Positions 41,840 to 54,784 of a stretch of 64,000 bases of DNA are shown here, in pieces. The DNA lies in NCBI GenBank assembly GCA_000733355.1, contig JNVV01000002.1, positions 263,278 to 327,277 on the forward strand, given 5' to 3'. The stretch comes from Falciphora oryzae. Its lineage: Eukaryota > Ascomycota > Sordariomycetes > Magnaporthales > Magnaporthaceae. How positions within the stretch are numbered: the first letter of the stretch is position 1; every line of letters starts with the position of its first letter. Under the pieces are notes generated by a model. It was given only the letters and a program-made list of their open reading frames with translations, had not been told where the DNA came from and did no database searches. A program made the translations under genes and the position numbers.

Positions 41840-44800
41840 ACCTAAGTGAGGGTCGGAGGGTCGGGATGGGAAGATGATGCAGCAATTATAAAGTCTTAAT
41901 AACCACCATATGTCGGCAGTCTATGGATCCTCGGCTGGGATTGCATGGAGTTTGGGTTGTATTGGTTTTTCTTGTTTTCCGGGATGCTAATTCATGTCCA
42001 TTTGGCGCATATCCAACTTTCTCCTGGCTTTGCCCTTGCCCTCGGACATTCGCGCCCACGACATACCCCGTAAATTTTTCGTTAAGATATTAGTGTTATC
42101 GTAACTTTCGATGAAATCCGGCAGTTCTTGTAAAAATCGAGCGACCGTGTGAGACGCGGGCCAAGATGGAACCAAGCCATGACTTTTTCCCGCCTGGCAC
42201 CGGGTGGTCCGGATCGGGGAAAGGAAAGGGGCAAAGAAAAAAAAAAAGAAAAAGAAAAAGAAAAAAGATCAACGAGCAGCACGCATGGTAATCCGGACCA
42301 CGGAAACAAAAAGGATGAACGAACGAGTACGAGCAGCATGAAAGAAAGACGGGACTTGGGGTACGGGGGAAGCAATCCGTGGTTTCCGTACGTGCACCGC
42401 CCAGATAAGAAACCCGGGCAGGCGTGTCGGATCGGCAGACCGGCCGGTGACAGCCGCGACTGGATCGTCAGAGCCTTGAACTTTGCTTCCAGGTTTCTTG
42501 TGAGCCGCGGCCTTGTTTTTTTTTTTTTTTTTCTGCGGGAGCACGCATAAACATGGGATGCATCCCCGAAGCATCCGGACTGGATCTTCCCGACTGCAAC
42601 TTTGTATTGTGGCCTTGCTTTGGGAATGTTTGGGATGCATTATATCCTCCCTGTACTACCCCTATCTTCCCGAGTGCCAGCCGGACTGTATGCTCCTAGT
42701 TTCTTGTGCGTTATTGCCTTGCTTGTATGAGACATTGGAGGAGCTCAGGTGTCGCGATCTAGGTAGCCACCGTCAGCTGCAAGCTCGGCTATCTAGATTT
42801 TTCTTGTTGATTTATTCTTTGGATTTTACTTTCTCTCTACTGTGATGAGATAGGTATTCTGTGTGCCTTGTAGAAACCCGCGAACGAACACTTGGACATA
42901 ATCCCGTTAACTATCAATTGCTTTCCAATCAGCAGTCCTAGATGAAATCGTCTGGGGTTTTATTACGTATCATGTGTCCTTACTTGAAGCTGGTGGCGAT
43001 GTTTAGGCGTATATGAACAATATTGTATTGTATCTTGAGCTAGTTTTAACTTCAATACCAATGTTTATCTTCACCCAAGCGTATTTATGATGTACCAGTA
43101 GTTTTCTATACAGTAGGTGCCTAGTTGCGTACTTTCGGCAAAAATTTCTTATTTATCGTGTGCTTTTCCCTGGAGTCGCCATAAGTGTGCCCGCATACCG
43201 CACATGCACTGCATCATTCCATGAAGACCATTAATATATTCAGTGGAAGCCGGATCAGATCCTCCTAGTTCTGTATGGGGTGACCCTGTTATAGACATGT
43301 ACTGCATGCGTCTTCACATAACACTCTACAGTAGGATGGGCTCGATCGCCCAATTCTTCTCATCGTCGTGTGTTCTTGCCTGAAAGGCGCCGGAGACGCA
43401 CATGGTATATCCCCGCGCACCACCTACGGCCCCTCAAGCAGCAGCCACGATACACCCTGTCAGCCCGGACGGGTTCCCGCGGTCTGCGTTGCATTGCCCG
43501 TCGGACTCTGCATCTCTCGAGGTAGAACCCGGGCCGGACCCAAACAGCCGGGTTGGCGTCCTTGCTTTTCCCGTTGAAGTTTCTGGGTGTTCCTTGGAGG
43601 CAGCCCGCCTGCCGCACGCCCGCATAAGGGTGAAAATCAATCAGGGGGTCAATTGTAGTGGGCGATCTCGGCCGACGACGTCGCGCGCGTCGGCCGGCCG
43701 CACGTTGCCTGCTGCTGGCAGTGCGGGCGGCCCGGCTACCCACTGGGCAGTCTGATTGACTGACTCGTGGCCGAAATTGTCTGTGGAATTTGAAAAGGCC
43801 ACCAGTCAGGATTCGGGACTGGTAGTGAGACCGACGCGGCGGCCAAGATGCCTGGTGTTTGGTCCTTGGTCAGGGGCGAGATCGCCTCATTTGACCACTG
43901 GGACATATGGCACTTGCTGGCTCTACGTCAACGTTTTACAGACCAGAGGGACAGGATCTTGGGCCCCAAGCACACAGGCAGGTCGATCGATCTCTCATCC
44001 GGTTCCTTCAGCCCTTTTCCATCGCCATGGGTAAATCGCAGATCGCGTGGCTGGCAGCCGGCCGGAGTGAGCCGGATTGGCCTTGATTCTGTGCTGCAAT
44101 GCCACGTGGCACTGCGGCATCGAAGATTTTTTCTCCAGTCAGGCTTGATTGCGCTTCCCACACGCAGCGTAGCATCCACCAGCTCTTTGACCCTTTTTGA
44201 CGCTGTTTCGGGGGGCGCAGATCCGGGCGTGGGGCGAGAAAGGAAGGGGAAGAGAAGGAAAGGTGGGAGGGAAACGCCGCCGCCGCTCACGCCTCCTTGG
44301 CCACTCGCCTAGAAGAATCTCCGACCTTGACGGTCAAGACTTTCTCAGCAGCCCCCCACGCTGACGCGCTCCCCTGGAGCACGACGTAGGCGGTTTCCGG
44401 ACAAGAGCGTCTGTGTGTGCGAGCGCGCAATGCTACGCCCAAGGACCGAGCAACGCGTGAAACGAGTGCGAACGAGGTGGACATGTGGGCTGCTAGGAAG
44501 ACCACGTGCGCCATGGCCTCCAGGAGTCCGTCCCGAGGAGGCCGAGTGACCAGCAGAGACGATGATCAGTAGAGATGATGAGCAGTAGATAGGATGGCAG
44601 GCTCGGCAATTTGTGTGCTTATTTTGTTGCCAAGCATCGCGAAATGCCAACCGATGAAGCGAAAGGAAGGACGGGACGAACTGGACGTGCGGTGGCAAAA
44701 AGATAAAAGAGAAACACAAATCTCCGAGTGGGCAAAGTGGACGAAGGGGACGGCGGAGTTGGGGCGTCGGGGAGGTTGGTGGTGGATGTGCAGACTTGCA

Positions 44801-47800
44801 GTGCGGCTGAAATGAGAAGCTGCAAGCAACAAGTCGTGATCGAGTCGTGAGAACGCAACCGGATCGCTGCCGAAAAAATCTCCCCTTGCTTCCGAAGGGT
44901 TACATCTCCCTCCGAGCCGAAATGTGTGCACGCGCCTGTCGGGTTAGCGCGCGGCCGGATGTGGAAGGTGATGCGGGCAGCTTTCACGAGCCGTGCCGGC
45001 TCGCTGCCGAAACGAACTGTCAGGCAGAGAGAGGTCTTGGAGGCGAACGTTTGACACCTGCGTAGAGCATCACGCTTCGGAACGCCGTCGGCACATGTGA
45101 TGTGAGGTGGCCGAGCGCCTGGCAAGTGACGACGTGGTCGATTTCCGATCTCCATCGTTCACTATGCAATCTAGGAGGCGCCAGGTTCCTCGGTTCTTTG
45201 GGACGAGGGAAACGATAAACAAGAAACTGCCGAGAAAAAAACAGTTTGCTTGCTTTGCTCGCTTCCGCCGTCGGGTTTGTTTGCGTTCCCGATCCTGCCG
45301 TCACATCTCATGGCTTCCTGGGATTTGGGGGCCTCAGCGCGCAAAACCTGCACAGAAGAGATCGACGCACCGAGTTGGTTGTTGAGGTTGCTGCGGTGAC
45401 GCCGAACAACAAGCCTCAGGGTTCCCCTTGACATGGTTGCCCAGCCCAATACGAGCGATGCTTGGAGCTGTAGATTAAGCTCTGTGGCTCTGTGGCTCGT
45501 CGCCAACCGCTCTGGGGAGTGCAGCCAGGGGTCCGGCGCTGGCGAGAGGTCGGGGCCATCCCGGGGCTCGCTTGGCGTCGCATGTCGTCAGAGAAGCGAG
45601 ACCCTGCGTGGGTGGTGGTGCTGTGCTGGCTGCACCAAGCCTTACCGAAGGGCTGCCCGCTCAGGAATTTGGGTTCTGCGGTGGGTGTGTGGGTGCGTCA
45701 AAGCACTGGGCGGGCGGGGCGCTGATTTCTCTCCTAAGGCTGGACGCTGCTAGTGCCATCTGCCGAACGCTGCTTGCTTCAGGCTCAGCGTCCTTGCGGG
45801 ATCCTCCGTCTCGTCACGATTGGCTAGCGACGATGGGGAGCCTCAACCTCCCATGTTCCACGCTGCCTACCGACACTTCTGGCGCACCAACTAGCGGACC
45901 AGACGGGCCTCCATGCCATCGTCCCCCTGTCGTGCTTTCAGCCTCAACGCTGGGGACGTCCCGCTCCTTCCCACCTCCAACCACTGGTTTGTGCGGACAC
46001 CCACTGCGTCGCTTGTCCTCCAAACGTCCCTGGAGGTTTCTCTGTGGTCGCATCCCCCACCCCTCATGCTACGCGGCCGTCTGATTTGTGTGCAAATTCT
46101 CGACAACGTTTTATGCCTATCTCCCACGGTTGCACTGTCAGGCACACGTCACCTACCAACCCCCACGCGAAAACTTGGGACTGCGGCCGAACGTTCAGTC
46201 CAGATGGCCGCCAGTTGGGACCAAGTGGCACCCGACGCCTCTCGGACCGAGCACGAGTCATGGCGTATGATGAGAGCCATGAAACACGCCTCTACCAGAC
46301 CTTCTATGCAGAGAGGTACGTAATGAGAAGGCTGAAGCACGAGCATTTCGGACTGTGCACATCTGCAGCGACACATGCCAAAGTTCAATCAAGCACAGTA
46401 GCACGAGACGCTGGCCACCCACCACCACACCACGCCTTGCATACCGCATTTATGCCATGCTGCACACACTCACTTCATCTTTGAGGCGCCTCTTCGTCCT
46501 GTCTCTGCTGCCAAACTCACTGCACGTTGCGCCATGCGATGGCCGTGTATCGGATGGAAGGCCATCGAATGAATGCCGGCGTCGCAGACCTGTGGCTCCT
46601 TCTGTCCACGCCAGGAAGCCAGGTCGCGGCGGGCAGACGTTCGCTTGCACGATGCTCATCAGTATTCGACTCGTCACCAAACATCGACCCGGACCCAGGC
46701 AGTCCTGGCAAGGGCCCCAGTCGACGGCTGCCAGCACAGCTGCTGCGCTAGGCGACGGTAAACATGCAGGCCGCTCGTGTCGTCGATGATATGCTGCTCA
46801 ACTGCTACGTAAAACACTGAACCAGAACCGAAATACCGTATCGCCAACGCCCAATCGGGGGGTTGACTGGTGCACGCGCCCCTCCCGCGACGTTGCGGAT
46901 CGCCTGCCCGATCTCTCACGAATCTCGGCAGGGCAGCAAACAACCAGACGAGGCGTGTGCCCGAGCGCCCCGCGACTCTTATTCTCATTAGGCTGTTCCT
47001 GCAGCCCCATTGACAGCGGCAACCGTTCTGCTTTCGGCGCTGTCGCCCGGTCAGGTGCTCCACGGGCCGGGAGCTCCTCGCCCAGCCAGCCCAACCCTAC
47101 GACCTCGCCCGCCCTCGCAGCGGATGCGCCAGTGCTTGCTGCCCATTCCCACTGCGGGTGGGCCGGTACCCTCTGCTATGATGGCCCTGGCTCGCGTATT
47201 GCCCTGGTTTTCACAACTGACGGGCTTGCTGCCGTGGGTTGCTGCTCTCGTCTAACGGCGCCTGCGCGGTGGCCACGAGTCACGGCTCTCCGACCTACTC
47301 GTCCTTGGAATTTTCAAAACGGGGATCTCACATGGGGGTTACAAAACGGGGCCAGCCAACCGACTCGGGCACCTGTCTCGTCTGCCTTTCTCCGGCCGAA
47401 TCCAGTGAGACGGCCACCAAGCCCGCGACGGCCAGCCATCCCGGCCTGCCAGAGAGTCCAGATGAGGCGCCATGCGATACACGCAAGTCCATAAGGCATG
47501 CATCCGCAAGCCAGACGTCGATGCCTGCGATGCCTGCGCGTGCACCCAGCAGCACATCGTGACTGATGAACGAATCGGGGCGCCGCGGCTCTGGCTCCCA
47601 CCTGCCCTCGCCGTACCGTACCTGGCCCTGCAGGGGTCGCCTTGTGGTGGGGAAGGGTCGGGGCAAGGGTTGTTGTTGGAAAACGCCCAGATGTGGACAC
47701 TTGCGTCTCGCCCCTTCGGGTGCGCAAGCAGGGCCCTCTCTGCCCAGCATCACGGGGTGGCAGCCCCAGAGGCTGGTCACCCTCTCCCGGCCGGGTGCTG

Positions 47801-48260
47801 GCTCTTCCACCGTTGCAGGGGCACCCTTAACGACTTCAAGGGGATCGCTGTGGAGGTGATTGTCGGGCCACCTCGCTTGCTGGGTCTTCCGTGGCCTCAG
47901 AGCGACCCGCAAGGTTTTTACCAAGTCGGTGGCTGCAGTGCAGCTTGGCACCAAACGGAGTACAATGCTAGCCCTTCCCCCTCCCCTCTGCCTCGTCCCA
48001 TGCCCACCCACCTCACTCTACTAACAGGGTCATTCGTTTCTAATAGTAGTAATAGGCACAGCCACGCCGGTCGTGGACTTATGCGTTGTGGAAGGGACTC
48101 TATTCTCACACAAGACATTCTTTCTTTCCCTTCTTTACGCCGTCTTGGCTGTTCACCTTGAGTTTTTTACTTTTTTTTTTTTCTCCTTTCCCTCTTTCAG
48201 GTTGACTTGTAGTCGCTTCTTTTTTCTTTACTTGCGCGTCCACTTTCCTTAATCCCGACC
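41840..48260. other. 6.4 kb gene-free stretch
   Basis: The longest interval without a supportable gene. It starts with the nup53 3' flank. An A-rich tract at about 42236-42267 and a T-run near 42508-42523 follow. A distinctly A+T-rich patch lies at about 42840-43330. From 43330 to 48160 the DNA is GC-rich with many overlapping chance frames on both strands and no domain, signal peptide or splice-consistent structure. A T-rich leader just before 48261 belongs to the next gene. It may hold long promoters, non-coding RNAs or decayed sequence; I cannot tell which. Confidence 0.5.
42840..43330. other. A+T-rich patch, possibly a decayed repeat
   Basis: By eye this block is much richer in A and T than the kilobases around it, with many TATT, TTTA and TATA words, no open frame of note on either strand and no terminal repeats I can see. 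RIP-degraded repeats in these fungi look like this, but so do unselected intergenic sequences. Confidence 0.35.
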
Positions 48261-50284
48261 ATGTCTGCTCCTTCATCTCGCCCGGCACCGCCGGTTTCGG
48301 CACTACCCGCGTCGCCTGCTCCTCGCTCGGCCGTCGCTGCTCGTCCGGTGCTGGCATCGGAAGTGCCTCCTGTTTCGACGCCGGAATCGACATCGGGACT
48401 GATCGAGATCGTTACGCCGACTTCTGGGGACCTCGAGGTGGTCTCGCCCGAAACGACCGCTGCGACTCCCGCGACGACTGCCGCGGCCCCGGCGACTCCG
48501 GTGGCCGCCCCCATACGACAACCGCAGCAGGACTACTGGGACGAGAAGATATGCCTCGAGGTCGAATACAACGCCGACTACCCCCCGCAAACTATCGTCA
48601 ACGATGGCAACAGCACCGGTGGCGCCGATATCAAGATCGCCACGACCGGCGGCTTCCCTGCGCCTGGTGGCCTGAAGCGGTCCAACACTAGCGGTTCTAC
48701 CATCTCCGAGCCCGCGCCCGCCTACAAGAGCGGTGACACTTTCGCCAACTCGCCTGCCTCCGAGAGGGGTATGTGGAGGGGCGACGCAGGCGTGACTGAG
48801 AACGACCGGCCGAGGCCGGCCGGCGAGACCATCTTTGGATATCCCAAGAAGAAGGTCATGATGATCGCCGGTGGTGTCGCTCTCCTGATCGGTGTCATCA
48901 TCGCCATCTCGGTGGGCGTCACTCTGGGTATGCAGGGCAAGGGCCCCGGCTCTGCGAATGCTGAGGGCTCGATGCTGGACAACACCAAGATCGCATCCAT
49001 GAACTGGACCGAGCCGGGCAGCGGCACCGGCCATGTCGGTGTCTTCTACCAGTCCCGCGACAACTCCATCATGGCGTCGGCGCGCGACTCGCTCAGCAAC
49101 AAGTGGCGGTCCGTCAACGTGTCGGCCGCGGTCATCAAGATGACCAAGGCCCCTTCGCTCGACGTCATGTCCGGCACGCCGATCGCCGTGTGCAGCAACG
49201 GATACCAGCAGTCGCTCTACTACCTCAACTCGCGCCGCCAGGTCCAGGAGCTCTACACGACCAACTTCAACGGCGACGAGTGGTTCAGCGGTATCATGGG
49301 CTCCAAGCTCCAGGCCCGCGCCGCCGCCGGCTCCAAGCTGTCGGCCGTCAGGCAGACGTGCACCAACTGCACCCAGTCTCTCTTTGTCACGTGGCAGGAC
49401 GACGACGGCAAGGTGCGCCTGGCCAACTTCACGTCCGAGAACTGGCAGGAGATGCCGCCCATCACCGAGAGCGCCGCCCCGGGCACCGGCCTGGGCATCT
49501 CGAGCTTCACCGACTTCCGCGGCACCAGCCCCTTCGGCACCGACACCAACGCCCTGCGCGTCTACATGTCTGGCGGCACCACCCTCATGGAGTACATGAA
49601 CGGCCCCGAGAACAACTTTGCCTGGGCCACCGGCAACTTCGGTAAGTCCCCACATATTCTGTTGAGCCCCTGTCCTTTCTCGAAGCCGACCCTCTTTTTT
49701 TTTTTTTTTTTTTTTTCCCTCTCTCGGTCCCTTGTTCCTGGGCAGGGACTCCCCTGAGTCAGCATCCCCGTGTCTTGGCGCGATGCATGAAACCTATCCC
49801 TGCATAGAGCCCCATCACCCCTGTCACTCTGGCGTGACAGCCAGCCCTGGCAAGACTGGCATTCTGGATACGAAAACCTGGCCAAGCGAGGGTTGAGAGG
49901 ATACGGCTCGCGGACGGAAAACCCTTTGCTGCAGACCGCTAACGGTTGTGTTCCCCACCCACAGGAAACGCTCTTGCGTCGGGCCTGCCGGTCAACCCCA
50001 GCCCAGATATCGCGTCCATCACGTACGGCTCTAACGGCTGGATCAACAACCTGGTGACCTACACCGATGCTCGCGGCGCCATCATGTCAGCCGTCTGGCG
50101 CGGCTCGACCTGGTCGATCCAGACGGCCACCCTCACGGGCCAGCCGGCCGGTGTCGACACCTTCACGGCCATCGCGGCGACGCAGGAGATGCGCCTCTTT
50201 GCCCGCCAAAAGGGCGGCAAGATCCACGAGTTCGCAACCAACTCGTCCAACCCCTTCCTCTGGACCTGGCAAGGCGCTCTGTGA
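48261..50284 (+). CDS. Type II membrane protein with fucose-lectin-like beta-propeller ectodomain
   Basis: Two exons (48261-49641 and 49965-50284) give 566 residues; the 323-nt intron contains a T-run and joins GNF to GNALASG. Residues 1-195 are Pro/Ala/Ser/Thr-rich and probably cytosolic. A KKK stop precedes one transmembrane helix at about 199-221 (VMMIAGGVALLIGVIIAISVGVTLG). There is no N-terminal signal peptide, so a type II topology is likely. The remaining 340 residues show repeats with the pattern of a propeller lectin: HVGVFYQSRDNSIMASARD, QSLYYLNSRRQVQELYTTNF, SLFVTWQDDDGKVRLANFTSENW, NALRVYMSGGTTLMEYM, NLVTYTDARGAIMSAVWRGSTW and MRLFARQKGGKIHEFATN. These resemble the AAL/fucose-specific lectin superfamily (PF07938-like). 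NWT, NVS, NCT and NFT sequons fit an extracellular location. Sugar specificity unknown. Confidence 0.8.
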
Positions 50285-53065
50285 GCGGGTTATATCCATA
50301 CCCCCTTGTTTTTTTCTCTTATGCGAAGCCGTTGGTATCGACTTTATGATGATGGGTCCCTGGGGGATATTACTATCTCGACAACAGCAGTCATGAGGAT
50401 GACGGAGATTTTATATGAGGAAAACAAAAGAGATGGGTTTAGGATCGGGGTGAATGAACGGGTGTTGATGACTGTTGTGTGGGAAGGGCAGGGACCCCAT
50501 CGGCTGCGGTGCGAGTTTCTCGACTCGGGCACCCTGAGGAAGAGAGAAACGGTGGTTTCTACGCTACAGCACATCGCACTAGGAACATTACTTCGAGCCC
50601 ATCCAACGGTTTCGCGACGTATTGAAATGACGACACAAACAACAAAGCAACACAAACACTACTTTTGGAGACTCTTGTCCCCTTTTTTCCTTTTATTTTC
50701 TTATTTTTTCTTAACTTCTCTTCTCTCACTCTCACTTCCTTCCTGTTCATCTTTTTTCTGCTTTTTTATTGTTGGCCGAGTTCTCTTGTACCGGCCAACA
50801 TTTTTGTATAAAGGGGGTTGGAAATTTTATATCCATAAACCAAACGGAGTTGCACAGGGCGGACTGGGACATTGGATACCAAGATGATGGGCTGGTTGGC
50901 AAGGAACAAAGAGAGAAGGCTGCGGGAAGGGAATGAGGAGGAAGGAGGATGGCTGAACGACAGGGTTGGTACACGCGAGAATACCATTTCTCGCATCAAG
51001 TCTCTAAAGCTGCTTTTACCCTAACCTTCCTCTTTTCACCTCTTTTGCCTTTTTTTTTTTTTTTTTTTTACCTTGCATTTTTCCGCAGTCTTCTTTTTTT
51101 TTTTTTTTCCACCACTCATCATCCTAATGTTTTGGACGTCGAGAACAAGTGTGAGCGCCTTGTTTGTGGTACTATTTCCCGTTGTGACTCTGTATTTTTT
51201 TTTTTTTTTTTTCCTCTATTCCTTCTTGCCGTTTACGATACCTGGCCACCTCAAACTAGAGTGTGAGTGCCTCTCCTAATGTTCCCATCGGTTTGGTTTT
51301 TGCTCTCTTGCTTGTTTTACGCCGAAAGGAGACGTAACCGTCCCAAGCCTAATTCGCACCTCCTAATCGAATGAATGCTACCGTGACATCTGTCCTGCAA
51401 CTCTATTTCTGGCAGGCACGGCGTATTTGTCCCACAGGCCTCTGGACTAGCTCTGCTTTTGATCACTTTTGCTCAACTCTCGTGGGGAAGCGAGCGCCCA
51501 AACAGCCTTGGCGTGTCTAGCGGAAGATTACCTCTGTTGTTTCCCCTCATGCCGGTCGTGCCAGTCCACCAACCCGGCCGAATGTTTCGCGGGGACGGCC
51601 GAGAATTCGTGTGTGGCTGTGGTTGTGGTTGTGGTGGGTTGAGGCGGCGCTCCTCATATTTGCCACCCTTTTGCCATCTTCGGCGTGCCTGGGGAGTGGG
51701 GCCTGGGGGCCTGTCGCTCAATGCTTGTGCCTGCACTGATGGCCGGGTGGGCCGGCCAGTCTGCCTCTCCCGTATTAAACTCTTTGCTTCATGCTGCAAC
51801 CTCGTGTCGGCAGCGCCCAAAAAAGATCGGTCAAGTCCGAGGTGTAGCGGCGGGTAAGGTTGCCTGCCCCCCTTTTGCTGGATCTGGAAGCCGAGGTGGG
51901 AACGGATTAGGTTGCCGGCGTCGTATTTGCTGGTGCGACGTGGTGGAAGGCGAACTTGGACGGCAATCTAATATCTTTTCTTGTCAGATCGGAAATAGAA
52001 TAGCAGCTGTCGGTTTCCAAGGTCAGAAAAGGTGACGTTGGGGGAAGGTGTATGCAGGACGTGAGCTCTGAAGCAGACGACGCAGAGTGAGTGAATCAGG
52101 CGACGATGCGCCGAAAAAAGAGCGGCGAAAAGAACAAAAAGAAGCCTTCGATTTCTTCGGTGCAGCACGCGACACTTTTGGCAGGCATGGATGTGCCTGG
52201 CTGAGATATACTCTGTACGCTGTACGTCCGCCCAGCATTCTCAATGCCCTCAGCAGCTTTCACACCATGTGCATTTCCCTCGATTTCCACTTCCCCACAG
52301 ATTACGATCGGTTCGATGCTCCTTCCTCCCTAAAAAGCTTCCAAGTATAGGACAAGCCTTTCTCGACCCACCCGACTTTAACCACGCGCCCAAAACATGG
52401 GAAGCCACGCGGGCAGAAGTTCAAGCAAAGTGACCCCCGCGGGCGCCGAGCCGGACGCCGAACCGGAGGCCCGGCTCTGGTCGGAGAAAATGTCGCTTAG
52501 GTTTCTGGCCTGCCAAGGATCGTGAATAGTGGCAACTGTTGTTCTTGTTTGAGATAGACAGACATATGTATGCACTCAATGACATCGATAAAATAGGCCC
52601 ACGAGAGACAAGGAGACGACACATGAGCCACTATGGGCCATGATCCAAAAATACCAGAGCCATGCAAACAAAAAGTCCGGTGATGCGCACCAAGGAAAAC
52701 ACAAGCAACAAAAAGATAAGCGAAGACACTCAAAACACGCAAGGTCCACATGATGCTTCTATAACCAGTCAAAATCCAACGCCGATACGATGGGAATGCT
52801 CCAAAGATGTGGGGAAATGGGGGGAGATGTAGATGGAAAAGTGGTGAAGATGGTGCCTGGTTCCTGAAGACGGTCGACCTTTGGAAACGCTGCGTCCATC
52901 CCGGTCCCTAAGATATAGCTCGTCACCACATCAATAACGGCCAGGGGAGGGGGGTTCAAGATGGCGTGGCGCAGCCCAATGCGCCCAAACCGGCAAAAAA
53001 GACGTTGCAACGGCTACTAGCGAGGGAGCGGGAAGTCACTCCTCGCTTGACGATCGATCGTGGGG
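50285..53065. other. Intergenic region with clustered poly-T runs
   Basis: 3' flanks of the lectin-like gene (plus) and the Ivy1-like gene (minus), which converge here. Three long T-runs lie between about 51048 and 51212. The frames seen on either strand are driven by these runs and lack motifs. Confidence 0.5.
51048..51212. repeat. Cluster of three poly-T runs
   Basis: Runs of roughly 20, 16 and 19 T occur at about 51050-51070, 51094-51109 and 51194-51212, separated by short unique sequence. Exact lengths are prone to sequencing error. Confidence 0.8.
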
Positions 53066-54784
53066 TCATGGTGCCTGGGTGCGATCGTGCTGTTGTTCTC
53101 CGCCGTCACCATCCTTGTTACTACTGCCACCACCGCCGGACGCCCCCGGCGATCGCTCGTTGCGCCACGGGTCCCCGTCCTCGGAGCCGTCGGCATCAGC
53201 ACCCACGCCCCCGACCCCGTTCCCGTCGTGGTGGAGCACCTTGAAGATCCGGGACGCCCTGGGCGTCGGCTCCTCCAGCTGCGCCGGCGACGACGATATC
53301 AGCGTCGCCTCGTGCTGGTGCTGCTCCTCGTGCTCGTCATCGTCTTCATGGTCGCCCGCGCGGCGCGACGACGGTCCCGGGGACCCGGCGAGGCTGGTGC
53401 GGCCGCTGCTGTCGGTGCCCATGGGCAGCTCGTCCGGGTCGACGGGCTGGGGCTGGGGCGAGAAGGGCCGGACGCCGCGGGACTGGTTGAACTGCGACAC
53501 GAAGCTCTCGCCGTCCCCAACCACCCCCCGGCCGTGCTGCGCCGACGACAGGGCGCGCGCCAGGCTCTGGTACGGCTCCTCGTCGTCGACCAGCAGGCTG
53601 TCGGCGCGGTGGTGGCCCGGCCGCGTCGTCTCGCTCGCCGAATCGGCCAGGATCGACTTGGGCGGCAGGATGCTGAACAGCTTGCTCCCCGTGCCGTCGC
53701 CGCCGCCGCCGGTCCCACCGCCATACAACCCTGCCGCACCGCCGCCGCCGCCGCCTGCCACGCCGCCGCCGCCGCTGTCGGTGGCCGAGGCCACCGCGCC
53801 GGCGCCGTCGCTCGCAAACAGGTCCGCGCCGCGCTCCAGTAAGTCCTCGAGCCCGCCGCCCGTCCACCCCTTGCGGGCCAGGCTCTCAAAGATGTCGACC
53901 TCTGCGCGCGCGATGCCGCACGCCGCGTCCAGCACCTTGACGCTCGTGTCCTGCCCGTCCCGCAGCAGCGCGCGCGCGTGGTCCGCGTGCAGCGCCGTCA
54001 GCCCGTCCAGCTTGGCCGTGAGCTCGACCAGGTGGCCCCTGAACTTGGCCACGTCCCTCCGCCTGTTCTGCCGGTGCAGCTTCAGCCCCTCCTTCTCCAG
54101 CCGCCGGATCTCGCGCCCCCGCGCGCGCGCCGCGGCCTCGTAGGCGGCCTGCTCGTCGTCGACGTCGCGGCGCCACTTGTCGAGCTCGTGCAGCAGCGGC
54201 ACCTCGAAGGACCGGTACACCGTCTCGCCCAGGATCTGCTGGTGGTTCGCGATCAGGTGCTGCAGCCCCGCCGCCGCCAGCAGCTGGTCCGCCGTGCAGG
54301 ATGACGCGGCCGACGAGTGCGCCGTGAAGGACGCGCTCATCGAGGCTGGTGGCGGCCCGCCACCGCTGCCGCCGCCGAGGGTGTTGCTTTGTGTGTCGGT
54401 GGCAGCGCCGCCACCCGTAGACCCTAGGCCCAGGGGCGCCAGGGCCGGGGCGCGGGCCTCCTTGAGGCGGGCGCAGGCCTCGAGGGCGCCACCGAAGGCG
54501 GAGGCGGCGGTGCCGAGGGCGGCGAGGGCCTGGCGGTAGGCCTTTGCGGTGGCGAGCAGGTCTGAGTAGGCGGCCTGGGAGGCGTCGAGGTCGGCCTTTG
54601 TTAGGACCGTGTGCGTGGGCCGGGGCGGGGGCGGGGGCGGTAGGGCGGCGTAGGCCGAGAGTGGGTTCGCGGTCGAGGCGAAGCTCATGGAGGGCGAGGT
54701 CGGGACGGGCGGCAGCTGCGACGGCGAGAGCGGGCGGTTCGGGTCGCTGGTGTCGACGCCGACGGCGGCGTATGTCGTTGCCAT
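53066..54784 (-). CDS. IVY1: Ivy1-type inverse-BAR phospholipid-binding protein
   Basis: A single exon of 572 residues. After a Pro/Ser-rich N-terminus the sequence HTVLTKADLDASQAAYSDLLATAKAYRQALAALGTAASAFGGALEACARLKEAR starts the helical domain. It continues after a Gly-rich loop with LLAAAGLQHLIANHQQILGETVYRSFEVPLLHELDKWRRDVDDEQAAYEAAARARGREIRRLEKEGLKLHRQNRRRDVAKFRGHLVELTAKLDGL...IFESLARKGW. This matches fungal Ivy1, an I-BAR protein on the vacuolar membrane that binds phospholipids and Ypt7 and feeds into TORC1 and microautophagy control in yeast. The C-terminal 230 residues are Gly/Ser/Asp-rich and disordered. ATG at 54784 is the first Met before the conserved part; upstream in-frame sequence to 54967 is basic and looks like leader. 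The gene produces long shadow frames on the plus strand. Confidence 0.85.
   Translation of the reverse strand: MATTYAAVGVDTSDPNRPLSPSQLPPVPTSPSMSFASTANPLSAYAALPPPPPPRPTHTVLTKADLDASQAAYSDLLATAKAYRQALAALGTAASAFGGALEACARLKEARAPALAPLGLGSTGGGAATDTQSNTLGGGSGGGPPPASMSASFTAHSSAASSCTADQLLAAAGLQHLIANHQQILGETVYRSFEVPLLHELDKWRRDVDDEQAAYEAAARARGREIRRLEKEGLKLHRQNRRRDVAKFRGHLVELTAKLDGLTALHADHARALLRDGQDTSVKVLDAACGIARAEVDIFESLARKGWTGGGLEDLLERGADLFASDGAGAVASATDSGGGGVAGGGGGGAAGLYGGGTGGGGDGTGSKLFSILPPKSILADSASETTRPGHHRADSLLVDDEEPYQSLARALSSAQHGRGVVGDGESFVSQFNQSRGVRPFSPQPQPVDPDELPMGTDSSGRTSLAGSPGPSSRRAGDHEDDDEHEEQHQHEATLISSSPAQLEEPTPRASRIFKVLHHDGNGVGGVGADADGSEDGDPWRNERSPGASGGGGSSNKDGDGGEQQHDRTQAP

Noticed and set aside
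48303..49655. 450-codon minus frame opposite the lectin-like gene
   Set aside because: A shadow: Gly/Arg/Val/His composition without motifs, while the plus frame has a membrane helix and lectin repeats.
53060..54304. Long plus-strand frames opposite the Ivy1-like gene
   Set aside because: Low-complexity shadows of a GC-rich coding exon.
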